DNA of 64,000 nt from Salibaculum griseiflavum (GTDB lineage: Bacteria > Pseudomonadota > Alphaproteobacteria > Rhodobacterales > Rhodobacteraceae): the NCBI RefSeq assembly GCF_003129565.1, contig NZ_QETF01000003.1, positions 202,360-266,359 of the forward strand, in the 5' to 3' direction. The notes beneath the pieces are model-generated. The model saw only the letters and a program-made list of their open reading frames with translations. It was not told where the DNA came from and ran no database searches. The position numbers and the translations under genes were made by a program. Each line of letters opens with the position of its first letter. Position 1 is the stretch's first letter. Shown piece by piece: positions 9,556 through 16,465 of the stretch.

Positions 9556-10728
9556 ATGAAAAATGCGCTTCGTCTCCTGCTTGTCCTTGTCGCCGTTCTG
9601 GCGGTCCTCGCGCTTTGGCAGCGTGAACGCATCGCGAGGCTTTCGACGGTTATTACCCTGTTCGACGAAGGCCGAATCGTGGGCAACTTCACCAGCATGG
9701 GCGACGCCTTTGAGACCGTTGCCATGCCCCTGCCTGACGCCGCGCCCAATCGCCTTCCGAAAGGTGCGCCCATGACCATGCCGGCCGGCTATGAAGCCTG
9801 GGCTGCTGAACGCGCCGTCACCGGTATCGTGGTGCTGAAAGACGGTGTCATCCGGCACGAGGCCTACCCGTTGTCCGAACCAGGGCGCGACGATGACCCT
9901 GCCCTGCGCACCCGCATCAGCTGGTCAGTGGCCAAGAGCTTTCTTTCGGTGCTGTTCGGCGTGGTCTACGAAGAGGGCGCGATCGACAGCCTCGATGACC
10001 CGGTCACGAAATATGCCCCCGAACTGGCCGGCACGGCCTATGACGGGGCCAGCATCCGCGACGTGCTGCAAATGTCCTCGGGCGTGGTCTTTGACGAGGA
10101 TTACCTGGATTTCTGGAGCGACATCAACCGGATGGGCCGGGTTCTGGCCCTTGGCCGGTCGATGGATCGGTTCGCCGCGGCGCTCGACGAGACCTTCGTG
10201 GAACCGGGCACCGACTGGCAATACGTGTCGATCGACACGCATGTGATCGGCATGGTGATACGGGGTGCGACGGGTCGTCCCGTCCCCGAATTGCTGAACG
10301 AAAAGGTTCTGCAACCGTTGCGCCTGACGGTCGAGCCCTATTACGTCACGGACGGTTACGGTGTGGCCTTCGTGCTCGGCGGGCTGAACATGACGACCCA
10401 TGACTACGCGCTTTTCGGGCACATGGTCGCCTCGGGCGGGATTGCCTTCGGGCGGCGCATCGTTTCGGACTCGTGGCTCGCCGAGAGCACCCGCGCCTCG
10501 GCCCCGACCGATCCGGGCGATATCGGCTATGGCTACCAGTGGTGGATTCCGGTCGGCGCGGCGCCGGGGCAGTTCATGGGGCGTGGAATTTACGGGCAAT
10601 ACCTCTATGTGGACCGGCCAAGGGGCGTCGTCATCGCGGTCAACGGGGCCGACCGGGCCTTTCGCGAGACGGGCGTGAATGAAGAGAACGTGGAAATGTT
10701 TCGACGCATTTCGGAGGCATTGGAATGA
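9556..10728 (+). CDS. Serine hydrolase of the beta-lactamase/class C family
   Basis: This 390-residue protein has an N-terminal hydrophobic anchor (residues 3-20, ALRLLLVLVAVLAVLAL). It then carries a beta-lactamase-like esterase/DD-peptidase domain with nucleophile motif SVAK (in ISWSVAKSFLS). The DVLQMSSGVVFDEDY segment is typical of the family, with YVSIDTHV as a Tyr-x-Ser/Asn equivalent. The protein is probably periplasmic and membrane-tethered. The start is the ATG at the hydrophobic segment; a TTG 36 bases earlier is in frame but lacks a good ribosome site. The substrate is unknown. The stop overlaps the next gene by ATGA. Confidence 0.85.
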   Translation: MKNALRLLLVLVAVLAVLALWQRERIARLSTVITLFDEGRIVGNFTSMGDAFETVAMPLPDAAPNRLPKGAPMTMPAGYEAWAAERAVTGIVVLKDGVIRHEAYPLSEPGRDDDPALRTRISWSVAKSFLSVLFGVVYEEGAIDSLDDPVTKYAPELAGTAYDGASIRDVLQMSSGVVFDEDYLDFWSDINRMGRVLALGRSMDRFAAALDETFVEPGTDWQYVSIDTHVIGMVIRGATGRPVPELLNEKVLQPLRLTVEPYYVTDGYGVAFVLGGLNMTTHDYALFGHMVASGGIAFGRRIVSDSWLAESTRASAPTDPGDIGYGYQWWIPVGAAPGQFMGRGIYGQYLYVDRPRGVVIAVNGADRAFRETGVNEENVEMFRRISEALE

Positions 10729-11105
10729 TGGAAATGGATCCGGCGGTGAACGTGCTGGGCGAGGAACTGGTGACCTGTTCCCTTGATCCGGTGACCGGCT
10801 TCTTCCGCGATGGGGCCTGCAATACCTGCGCGCAGGACCAGGGCAGCCACACGGTCTGCGCCGTCATGACGGCGGAATTCCTGGCCTATTCGAAATATGT
10901 GGGGAATGACCTGAGCAGCCCGCGCCCGGAATTCGGCTTTGCCGGGCTAAAGCCGGGCGATCAATGGTGCCTGTGCGCTAGCCGCTTCCTGCAAGCCCAT
11001 GACGAAGGCTGCGCGCCCAATGTCAGCCTTGCGGCGACACATCGGCGCGCGCTGGAGATCGTGCCTCTGGAAGTTCTGCGTCAATACGCGCTTGGTCCAG
11101 ACTGA
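10725..11105 (+). CDS. DUF2237 family protein
   Basis: A 126-residue protein of the DUF2237 family, uncharacterised but widespread in marine bacteria. The family pattern NVLGEELVTCSLDPVTGFFR, the Cys-rich DGACNTCAQDQGSHTVCAV and the late GDQWCLCASRFLQA are all present. The several conserved Cys residues suggest metal or redox chemistry (inference). It is coupled to the preceding serine hydrolase by a four-base overlap. Its 3' end overlaps the convergent LuxR-type gene by 83 bases. Confidence 0.88.
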   Translation: MMEMDPAVNVLGEELVTCSLDPVTGFFRDGACNTCAQDQGSHTVCAVMTAEFLAYSKYVGNDLSSPRPEFGFAGLKPGDQWCLCASRFLQAHDEGCAPNVSLAATHRRALEIVPLEVLRQYALGPD

Positions 11106-11580
11106 CCGCACCATCCATCAGGTCTTCGATGAACAGACTCAAGAGCTGGGGTCGCCCGCTGACACCTGCCTTGCGGTAAATCGCGTTGGTCTGCGCCTTG
11201 ACGGTCCCGTCCGAGGTTTCACGCATGGCCGCGATTTCCGCGGTCGACAGGCCCTTTATCGAGAACAGCGCCACATCCATCTCGGCGGGGGTCAAGCCCC
11301 ATTCCTCGAATCGGTCCTGCATCAAGTCAAGGAAGGCGCCGGACGCCACGCGCAGCTGCTGTTCGGCCCTTGTGGTCCGGCGATGCGCACGGCGGAGGGC
11401 GAGTGCACCCATGACGATCCCGAGAGCCAGCCCAATCGCCGCCCCTATCTGGATCAATTCGTAGGCTTGCCAGCCTATCGGCGGCAGGCCCAGCAACGAT
11501 TCCAGGATCGTCCAGACGAAGAATGCCGCGCAGAGAACCTGCACAACCAACGCGGCGAGGATGAAACGGTCAACCTGCAT
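11023..11580 (-). CDS. Membrane-anchored LuxR-type transcriptional regulator
   Basis: This 185-residue protein begins with two hydrophobic helices (about 6-28 and 40-62) linked by a short loop. A basic stretch (ALRRAHRRTTRAEQQLR) follows, then a C-terminal LuxR helix-turn-helix: LTPAEMDVALFSIKGLSTAEIAAM and TVKAQTNAIYRKAGVSGR. No receiver or autoinducer domain is present, so the signal must come through the membrane part or from protein partners. It is the last gene of the minus-strand operon that encodes the two acidic PepSY-like proteins, starting 20 bases after the stop of the second. The C-terminal coding part overlaps the convergent DUF2237 gene by 83 bases. Confidence 0.8.
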   Translation of the reverse strand: MQVDRFILAALVVQVLCAAFFVWTILESLLGLPPIGWQAYELIQIGAAIGLALGIVMGALALRRAHRRTTRAEQQLRVASGAFLDLMQDRFEEWGLTPAEMDVALFSIKGLSTAEIAAMRETSDGTVKAQTNAIYRKAGVSGRPQLLSLFIEDLMDGAVSLDQARIDAELPEARSPARADVSPQG

Positions 11581-11600
11581 CCAAAGGTCAGCAGGCGGTG

Positions 11601-12065
11601 TCAGTCGTCATCCGGCTCATCGTCGTCATCCGGCTCATCATCGTCATCATCGTCATCATCACTTTCATCGTCACTGTCATCGTCATCATCGTCATCGTCA
11701 TCATCGTCATCGTCATCGTCATCATCGTCATCCCAATCGTCGTCGACTTCATCGTCATCGTCATCCCAATCGTCTTCGTATTCGTCCTCCGGGATGTAGA
11801 TTCGGATACTGTCGCCTTCGTCATCATCCTCGAAAAGTTCGACCCAGTAGTCGCGCAGTATCGCACCGGTGTTGGGATCGATCACAAGCTCGCGACGATA
11901 CCGTTCGTTGGAGGCGACCACTCGCAAACGACCCAGCAATGTGCGCTGTATCGAAATCTCGACAAAACCCTGGGCCTGAAGCTGGGACAGGACCTGGTCT
12001 TCGACGCTTTGCGCAAAGGCCGGAGCAGCAGATAGGGCGAAGGTGATCAGGGCAGCTCGGATCAT
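11601..12065 (-). CDS. Secreted PepSY-like protein with poly-aspartate C-terminal tail (copy 2)
   Basis: This 154-residue protein has a Sec signal peptide (residues 1-19, MIRAALITFALSAAPAFAQ). A single PepSY-like domain (about 20-75) reads VLSQLQAQGFVEISIQRTLLGR and ELVIDPNTGAILRDYW. From about residue 80 to the end it is almost only Asp and Glu, with runs of up to about nineteen Asp. The tail is encoded by GAT/GAC triplet repeats. It is presumably periplasmic or extracellular, where such a tail should bind divalent cations or basic surfaces (inference). The paralogue at 12836-13351 has the same architecture. No function is known. Confidence 0.8.
   Translation of the reverse strand: MIRAALITFALSAAPAFAQSVEDQVLSQLQAQGFVEISIQRTLLGRLRVVASNERYRRELVIDPNTGAILRDYWVELFEDDDEGDSIRIYIPEDEYEDDWDDDDDEVDDDWDDDDDDDDDDDDDDDDDDDSDDESDDDDDDDDEPDDDDEPDDD
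11608..11780. repeat. Trinucleotide (GAT/GAC) low-complexity tract encoding poly-Asp
   Basis: The coding strand is a mixed run of GAC and GAT codons. Because the unit is three bases, slippage would change tail length without a frameshift. Confidence 0.8.
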
Positions 12066-12110
12066 GGAAGTCTCTTTAGCATGGGAACCCGGCAGGGGGC
12101 AGGGGCAAGG

Positions 12111-12731
12111 TCATGATTTGGCCTTTTTGAAGGTCGCGTTGAAGGCGATGGACCACCGTTCGTCGTCCGCCTCGTTGGGATAGACCCAATGCACAAGGTA
12201 TGACGGGAACAGGATCATCTCACCCGGGCCGGGGCGCAGCTTCTTCTTCATCCGGAACGATGGTGCCTTGAGGATGCGCCAGTTGGGCAGGTCCGTCCGA
12301 GGGTCGATGAATTCGATCATCCCCGAATTGCCGGTCTCGATCGCGGGCTGGGCAACGTAGTAGACCCCCGACCAGTGGGCACCGGGATGGGTATGGGGCG
12401 CATTGAAGCCCCCCTTGGGATTGGCGTTCATCCAGGCGAACATCTTGAGGGACAGCGCGCTTCTCGGAGTGCGTGCCCCGATCTTTTCATTGGCCTCGAA
12501 GACAGCTTCGGTCGCAAGATCGCGCAGCTTGGCAAAGCAGTCCGTCTCTTCGTCGAAGAGGTTCCCCTCGGAATGCCAGCCGCCCCGGTTGGATTTCGAT
12601 GCTCCGGCAGACCCGGCGCGCATCCGGTTTCCTTCGGCCAGCAGCTCGGCATTGAACTCGGCGTGGTCGGGTACGCGGAACCGCAAAACCGGGGTCGAGA
12701 ATAGCTTTTCGTTCTTGATCGTTTCGAGCAT
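12111..12731 (-). CDS. Putative 2-oxoglutarate/Fe(II) oxygenase, TIGR02466-like
   Basis: This 206-residue protein resembles the TIGR02466 group of cupin-fold 2OG-Fe(II) oxygenases. The putative metal site begins in NAPHTHPGAHWSGVYYV. A distal His lies in FPSYLVHWVYPN and a 2-oxoglutarate-binding Arg in ERWSIAFN. No signal peptide is seen, so it acts in the cytoplasm. It sits between the two genes for secreted poly-acidic PepSY-like proteins on the same strand (gaps of 104 and 45 bases), suggesting one operon. Whether it modifies those proteins, for example by hydroxylating Asp residues before export, is speculation. Confidence 0.78.
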   Translation of the reverse strand: MLETIKNEKLFSTPVLRFRVPDHAEFNAELLAEGNRMRAGSAGASKSNRGGWHSEGNLFDEETDCFAKLRDLATEAVFEANEKIGARTPRSALSLKMFAWMNANPKGGFNAPHTHPGAHWSGVYYVAQPAIETGNSGMIEFIDPRTDLPNWRILKAPSFRMKKKLRPGPGEMILFPSYLVHWVYPNEADDERWSIAFNATFKKAKS

Positions 12732-12835
12732 GTCTTCTGGCCTGGCATTCGAATTTCGAGAAATGACCGCCCCGCCGGTGCGGCACCGAGGGGCGGTCCA
12801 GATGATGAGCCGGTCGATCCGGTCAACAGGCGAGA

Positions 12836-13351
12836 TCAGTCCTCGTCGTCTTCGTCGTCGTCGGACTCGTCATCACCCTCGTCATCGTCTTCGTCGTCAT
12901 CATCCTCGTCGTCGTCTTCGTCGTCATCATCCTCGTCGTCATCATCCTCGTCATCATCTTCGTCGTCATCTTCATCATCATCTTCGTCGTCATCTTCCTC
13001 GTCGTCGTCTTCATCATCCATTTCATCATCGTCGAGGAAGTCTTCGTCATCCATTTCGAATTCGACACCGGTGCGGGACGCGTCGTCATCGTCGGCCGCT
13101 TCCGTCTCCTGCTTGAGCAGCATGGTCAAAGTCCCATCCTCAGGATTGTAAAGGTAGATCTCCTCGATCTTGACGCCGTCCTTGACCGCCTCGATCTTGA
13201 TCTGGGTCGGCCCCTGCTTGATTTCGATGTAGTTGTAGCCCTCCGCCTGGAGCGCTTCGAGATATTGCTGCGCGGTCTGGCCGGTCTGGGCATGCAGCGG
13301 GCTGGTTGCAAGGGCAACAAGGGCGGTCGTGGTCAAGAGCGTCTTTCTCAT
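12836..13351 (-). CDS. Secreted PepSY-like protein with Asp/Glu-rich C-terminal tail (copy 1)
   Basis: This 171-residue protein has a signal peptide (residues 1-22, ending SPLHAQ). A PepSY-like domain (about 25-82) reads YLEALQAEGYNYIEIKQGPT and IEEIYLYNPEDGTLTMLL. After a short linker come about 80 residues of mixed Asp and Glu (DDDE-type repeats). A ribosome site (ggagac) precedes the ATG. This is the first gene of the four-gene minus-strand operon with the 2OG oxygenase, the second acidic protein and the LuxR regulator. The domain pairs with copy 2 (QAEGYNYIEI versus QAQGFVEISI), so the two arose by duplication. The role is unknown. Confidence 0.8.
   Translation of the reverse strand: MRKTLLTTTALVALATSPLHAQTGQTAQQYLEALQAEGYNYIEIKQGPTQIKIEAVKDGVKIEEIYLYNPEDGTLTMLLKQETEAADDDDASRTGVEFEMDDEDFLDDDEMDDEDDDEEDDDEDDDEDDDEDDDEDDDDEDDDDEDDDEDDDDEDDDEGDDESDDDEDDED
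12838..13030. repeat. Trinucleotide tract (GAT/GAC/GAA/GAG) encoding acidic tail
   Basis: The coding strand is built of repeated acidic codons in a near-tandem DDDE pattern. It resembles the tract at 11608-11780 but with more Glu. Confidence 0.75.
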
Positions 13352-13425
13352 GGGTCTGTCTCCATAGGTTACAATGCACCGCGAATTCGGCGTGCGGTCA
13401 CCATCGCCGGCAAAGGCCAGCGCGC

Positions 13426-13441
13426 ACCATTGTTCAATGGT
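13426..13441. promoter_or_regulatory. Inverted repeat upstream of the acidic PepSY operon
   Basis: ACCATTG and CAATGGT are separated by TT, about 75 bases upstream of the first operon gene. It could be an operator for the operon's own LuxR regulator. Only the symmetry is seen. Confidence 0.35.
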
Positions 13442-13472
13442 TTAGACAGGGCGCAATAAACCGCAGGTAGTC

Positions 13473-13496
13473 GGCCATAAACCCAGGTTTATGGCC
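13473..13496. promoter_or_regulatory. Perfect inverted repeat between trpB and the PepSY operon
   Basis: GGCCATAAACC and its complement flank a CA dinucleotide, 23 bases after the trpB stop on the minus strand. There is no T-run, so it could be a trpB 3'-end hairpin or an upstream operator of the PepSY operon. Confidence 0.4.
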
Positions 13497-13519
13497 TGCC
13501 TTCCAGGATCAATCGGGGA

Positions 13520-14767
13520 TCAGTCCGCGTCGCGGCCTTCCTCGGTGTCTGACATGTCGAACCCGAGGTGCCGGGCCACGGTCTGCACATCCTTGTCGCC
13601 ACGGCCACACATATTCATGATGATGATATGGTCGCGCGGCAGGTCCGGGGCGATCTTCATGACATGGGCCAAGGCATGGCTCGGCTCCAGCGCGGGGATG
13701 ATACCCTCGGTCGCGCAGCAGAGCTGGAAGGCCTCCAGCGCCTCGGTATCGGTGATCGACACATATTCCGCACGGCCCGTATCATGCAGCCATGAATGCT
13801 CTGGCCCGATGCCCGGGTAATCCAGCCCTGCCGAGATCGAGAACCCTTCGAGGATCTGCCCATCGTCGTCCTGCAAAAGGTAAGTCCGGTTGCCATGCAA
13901 CACGCCGGGGCGGCCACCGGTCAGGGACGCGCAATGCTCCATCCGGTCATCGACACCCTTGCCGCCGGCCTCGACCCCGATGATCCGCACCTCCTTGTCG
14001 TCAAGGAACGGGTAGAACAGACCCATCGCGTTGGACCCACCACCGATCGCTGCGATGATCGTATCGGGCAGGCGGCCCTCGGCCTTGTGCAGTTGTTCCT
14101 TGGCTTCCTTGCCGATGATCGACTGGAAGTCGCGCACCATGGCCGGATAGGGATGCGGGCCCGCCACGGTGCCGATGCAGTAGAACGTGTCGCGGACGTT
14201 GGTGACCCAATCACGCAACGCGTCGTTCATCGCATCCTTGAGGGTGCCACGACCGGACGTCACCGGAATCACCTCGGCGCCCAGCAAGCGCATGCGGAAC
14301 ACGTTGGGCGCCTGGCGGCGCACGTCATGGGCACCCATGTAGACGACGCACTGCAGGCCGAACTTGGCACAGACAGTGGCGGTGGCCACACCGTGCTGCC
14401 CGGCGCCGGTTTCGGCGATGATCCGGGTCTTGCCCATGCGCCGCGCCAGAAGGATCTGGCCCAGCACGTTATTCACCTTGTGCGCACCGGTATGGTTCAG
14501 CTCATCCCGCTTGAGATAGATCTTGGCCCCGCCCAGATGCTCGGTCAGGCGCTCGGCGAAATAGAGCGGGCTGGGGCGACCGACATAGTGGGTCCAAAGA
14601 TCGTTCATCTCGTCCCAAAAGTTCTGGTCATCCTTGGCCTTTTCATACTCCGCCTGCAGATCAAGGATCAGAGGCATCAAGGTTTCGGACACGAACCGCC
14701 CACCGAAATCACCGAACCGGCCGTTCTCGTCCGGGCCGTTCATGAAGGAGTTGAAGAGGTCGTTCAT
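13520..14767 (-). CDS. trpB: Tryptophan synthase beta chain
   Basis: TrpB (415 residues) condenses indole with serine using PLP. The start is the ATG giving [12 protein letters not shown], preceded by agggagcc; the upstream in-frame extension is not family-like. The PLP Lys lies in HTGAHKVNN, the phosphate-binding loop is GGGSNAMG, and [13 protein letters not shown] is also present. It follows trpF in the same direction with a 131-base gap. trpA is about 9 kb away on the opposite strand. Confidence 0.97.
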   Translation of the reverse strand: MNDLFNSFMNGPDENGRFGDFGGRFVSETLMPLILDLQAEYEKAKDDQNFWDEMNDLWTHYVGRPSPLYFAERLTEHLGGAKIYLKRDELNHTGAHKVNNVLGQILLARRMGKTRIIAETGAGQHGVATATVCAKFGLQCVVYMGAHDVRRQAPNVFRMRLLGAEVIPVTSGRGTLKDAMNDALRDWVTNVRDTFYCIGTVAGPHPYPAMVRDFQSIIGKEAKEQLHKAEGRLPDTIIAAIGGGSNAMGLFYPFLDDKEVRIIGVEAGGKGVDDRMEHCASLTGGRPGVLHGNRTYLLQDDDGQILEGFSISAGLDYPGIGPEHSWLHDTGRAEYVSITDTEALEAFQLCCATEGIIPALEPSHALAHVMKIAPDLPRDHIIIMNMCGRGDKDVQTVARHLGFDMSDTEEGRDAD

Positions 14768-14898
14768 CGCTGGCTCCCTGCTGCGTTGCTCCCCTCTAGC
14801 CCAAGCCTTCGCGCTAGGAAAGCATGCAGACAAAGTTTGAAGGGTCGTCTTGGCATGCAATTTGATTTAGCCTGCCGGTGCCCATGAACCAGCCGCAA

Positions 14899-15543
14899 TC
14901 AGGACTGCGCCGCGCGAATGAAGGCGGCCATCTTGCCCGCGTCCTTGACGCCTGGCGCACTTTCCACACCCGATGCCACATCGACCTGCTTTGCGCCGGT
15001 CCGTGCGATCGCCTCGGCAACGTTGTCCGGCGTCAATCCGCCGGCCAGCATCCAGGGCCGGGTCCAGTACTTTCGCCCGGCCAGCAATTGCCAATCGAAA
15101 GCGAGCCCGTTGCCACCGGGCAGAACAGCATCTTTTGGCGGCTTTGCGTCCAGCAGAAGCTGATCTGCGACCGCGCTGTAACTGTCGATCGCATCAAGGT
15201 CTTCTGCACTGGCCACGCCGAGCACCTTCATCACCGGCAAACCGTAGCGCCCGCGGATTTCAGCCACGCGCTCGGGTGTCTCGGAGCCGTGCAATTGCAG
15301 CATGTCCAAGGGCACCGTTTCGATCAGCCGGTCAAGTTCCGCATCCGTTGGGTTGACCAGCAACGCCACCTTGGCAACGCCAGCCGGCACGTCGACCGCA
15401 AGGGCGCGGGCTGTTTCGGCATCGACCGACCGCGGGGATTTCGGGAAAAAGTTGAAGCCGAGATAGCGCGCCCCGGCCGAAACGGCAGCCGCAACATCCT
15501 CTGCGGTTCGAAGGCCGCAGATCTTGACCTGGATGTCAGCCAT
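14899..15543 (-). CDS. trpF: Phosphoribosylanthranilate isomerase
   Basis: TrpF (214 residues) is a TIM barrel that performs the Amadori rearrangement in tryptophan synthesis. The start [13 protein letters not shown] contains the catalytic Cys in KICGLR, and the later catalytic Asp is in LLLDAKPP. The phosphate loop is LAGGLTPDN, followed by [15 protein letters not shown]. The start lies one base after the stop of the LapA-like gene, so translation is coupled. Confidence 0.96.
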   Translation of the reverse strand: MADIQVKICGLRTAEDVAAAVSAGARYLGFNFFPKSPRSVDAETARALAVDVPAGVAKVALLVNPTDAELDRLIETVPLDMLQLHGSETPERVAEIRGRYGLPVMKVLGVASAEDLDAIDSYSAVADQLLLDAKPPKDAVLPGGNGLAFDWQLLAGRKYWTRPWMLAGGLTPDNVAEAIARTGAKQVDVASGVESAPGVKDAGKMAAFIRAAQS

Positions 15544-15544
15544 G

Positions 15545-15895
15545 TCAGCTGGCCTTGTCGAGCAGTGCCAGAACCTCGTCCTGACCTTCGTGCTTTTCAT
15601 CCTTCAGGCGGTCGACCTCGCGCCGAAGCCGTTCCAGTTCGCGTGACTTGGACCGTGCCTCCGAGCGAATGTGGTGTTCGCGCAGCCATTCCCACAGGAA
15701 CCCGATGATCAGGCCCAACGCCACGCCAAGGAAAAGCACGACGAACAGCGGCAATTCAATGGTCGGCGAAAGCCCCAGGAAGGCCGCCAACTGGTCGGGC
15801 ATGGCGCGCAATTGTGTCAACTCGCGATTGGCAAGGCCGACAACGACGAGCGCGACCGCGACAAGGCCCCAGAACGTGTAGCGGATGTAGCTCAT
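15545..15895 (-). CDS. LapA-domain small inner-membrane protein
   Basis: A 116-residue protein with two transmembrane helices (about 6-24 and 48-68) and a basic, coiled-coil C-terminus ([21 protein letters not shown]). This is the LapA/DUF1049 arrangement. In other bacteria LapA-like proteins assist lipopolysaccharide assembly control. It sits directly after ihfB (start and stop adjacent) and before trpF, the usual Rhodobacterales order. Confidence 0.85.
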   Translation of the reverse strand: MSYIRYTFWGLVAVALVVVGLANRELTQLRAMPDQLAAFLGLSPTIELPLFVVLFLGVALGLIIGFLWEWLREHHIRSEARSKSRELERLRREVDRLKDEKHEGQDEVLALLDKAS

Positions 15896-16186
15896 TTAAG
15901 TGCCTTCATATCCGTTCAACCGGTCGCGCAGCAGCTTGCCTGTCTTGAAGAACGGAACGTGTTTCTCGTCCACCTGCACGGCTTCGCCGGTGCGCGGGTT
16001 ACGCCCTACGCGCGCGTCGCGCTTCTTGACCGAAAAGGCCCCGAAGCCGCGCAACTCTACCCGGTTCCCGTCAGCCATGGCGTCGATGATACTTTCGAAA
16101 ACGGTGTTCACGATGCGCTCGACATCCCGCTGGTATAGATGCGGGTTCTCTTCGGCGATCTTCTCGATCAGCTCCGAACGGATCAT
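15896..16186 (-). CDS. ihfB: Integration host factor subunit beta
   Basis: A 96-residue DNA-bending protein of the HU/IHF family. The start is the ATG giving [18 protein letters not shown], matching family length; a longer in-frame reading upstream is not conserved. The beta-arm region has [12 protein letters not shown] with the intercalating Pro, and [17 protein letters not shown] is the family signature. It lies downstream of rpsA on the same strand, the common proteobacterial order, with a terminator hairpin between. Confidence 0.96.
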   Translation of the reverse strand: MIRSELIEKIAEENPHLYQRDVERIVNTVFESIIDAMADGNRVELRGFGAFSVKKRDARVGRNPRTGEAVQVDEKHVPFFKTGKLLRDRLNGYEGT

Positions 16187-16408
16187 CAGGTCATCCCCCC
16201 TACGGATGGAGCGCCGGTTTTCCAGCGGCATGTCTTTCAGGGCCTCACTATAGGTGGCTTGCCGCTTTCGTGAAATAGCGGCGAAGGCGATTCTTTGTGC
16301 ATTTCGCCGCAACACAGAGGGTTTAGGACCCGCCCTGCACGGTCTCAGACCCCGGCAGCCATGACAGGTGGGGGCGGTGAGACCGTATGCGCAGGGATTG
16401 ATTCGCAA

Positions 16409-16442
16409 CAAAAAAGCCCCCGCCGTGATCTCGGCGGGGGCT
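16409..16442 (-). terminator. Rho-independent terminator of rpsA
   Basis: On the minus strand the stem AGCCCCCGCCG / CGGCGGGGGCT with a six-base loop is followed by a run of six T. It lies 24 bases after the rpsA stop. Confidence 0.9.
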
Positions 16443-16465
16443 TTCGAGTTTCAATGACGGCCGTG

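Noticed and set aside
10999..11799. Frame encoding a poly-Ser protein
   Set aside because: It is the antisense reading of the poly-Asp codon tract plus the LuxR gene, so the Ser run is an artefact.
11561..13116. Possible CRISPR array or satellite in the repetitive stretch
   Set aside because: The repeats are codon-size triplets inside two intact reading frames with signal peptides. There are no spacers of regular length.
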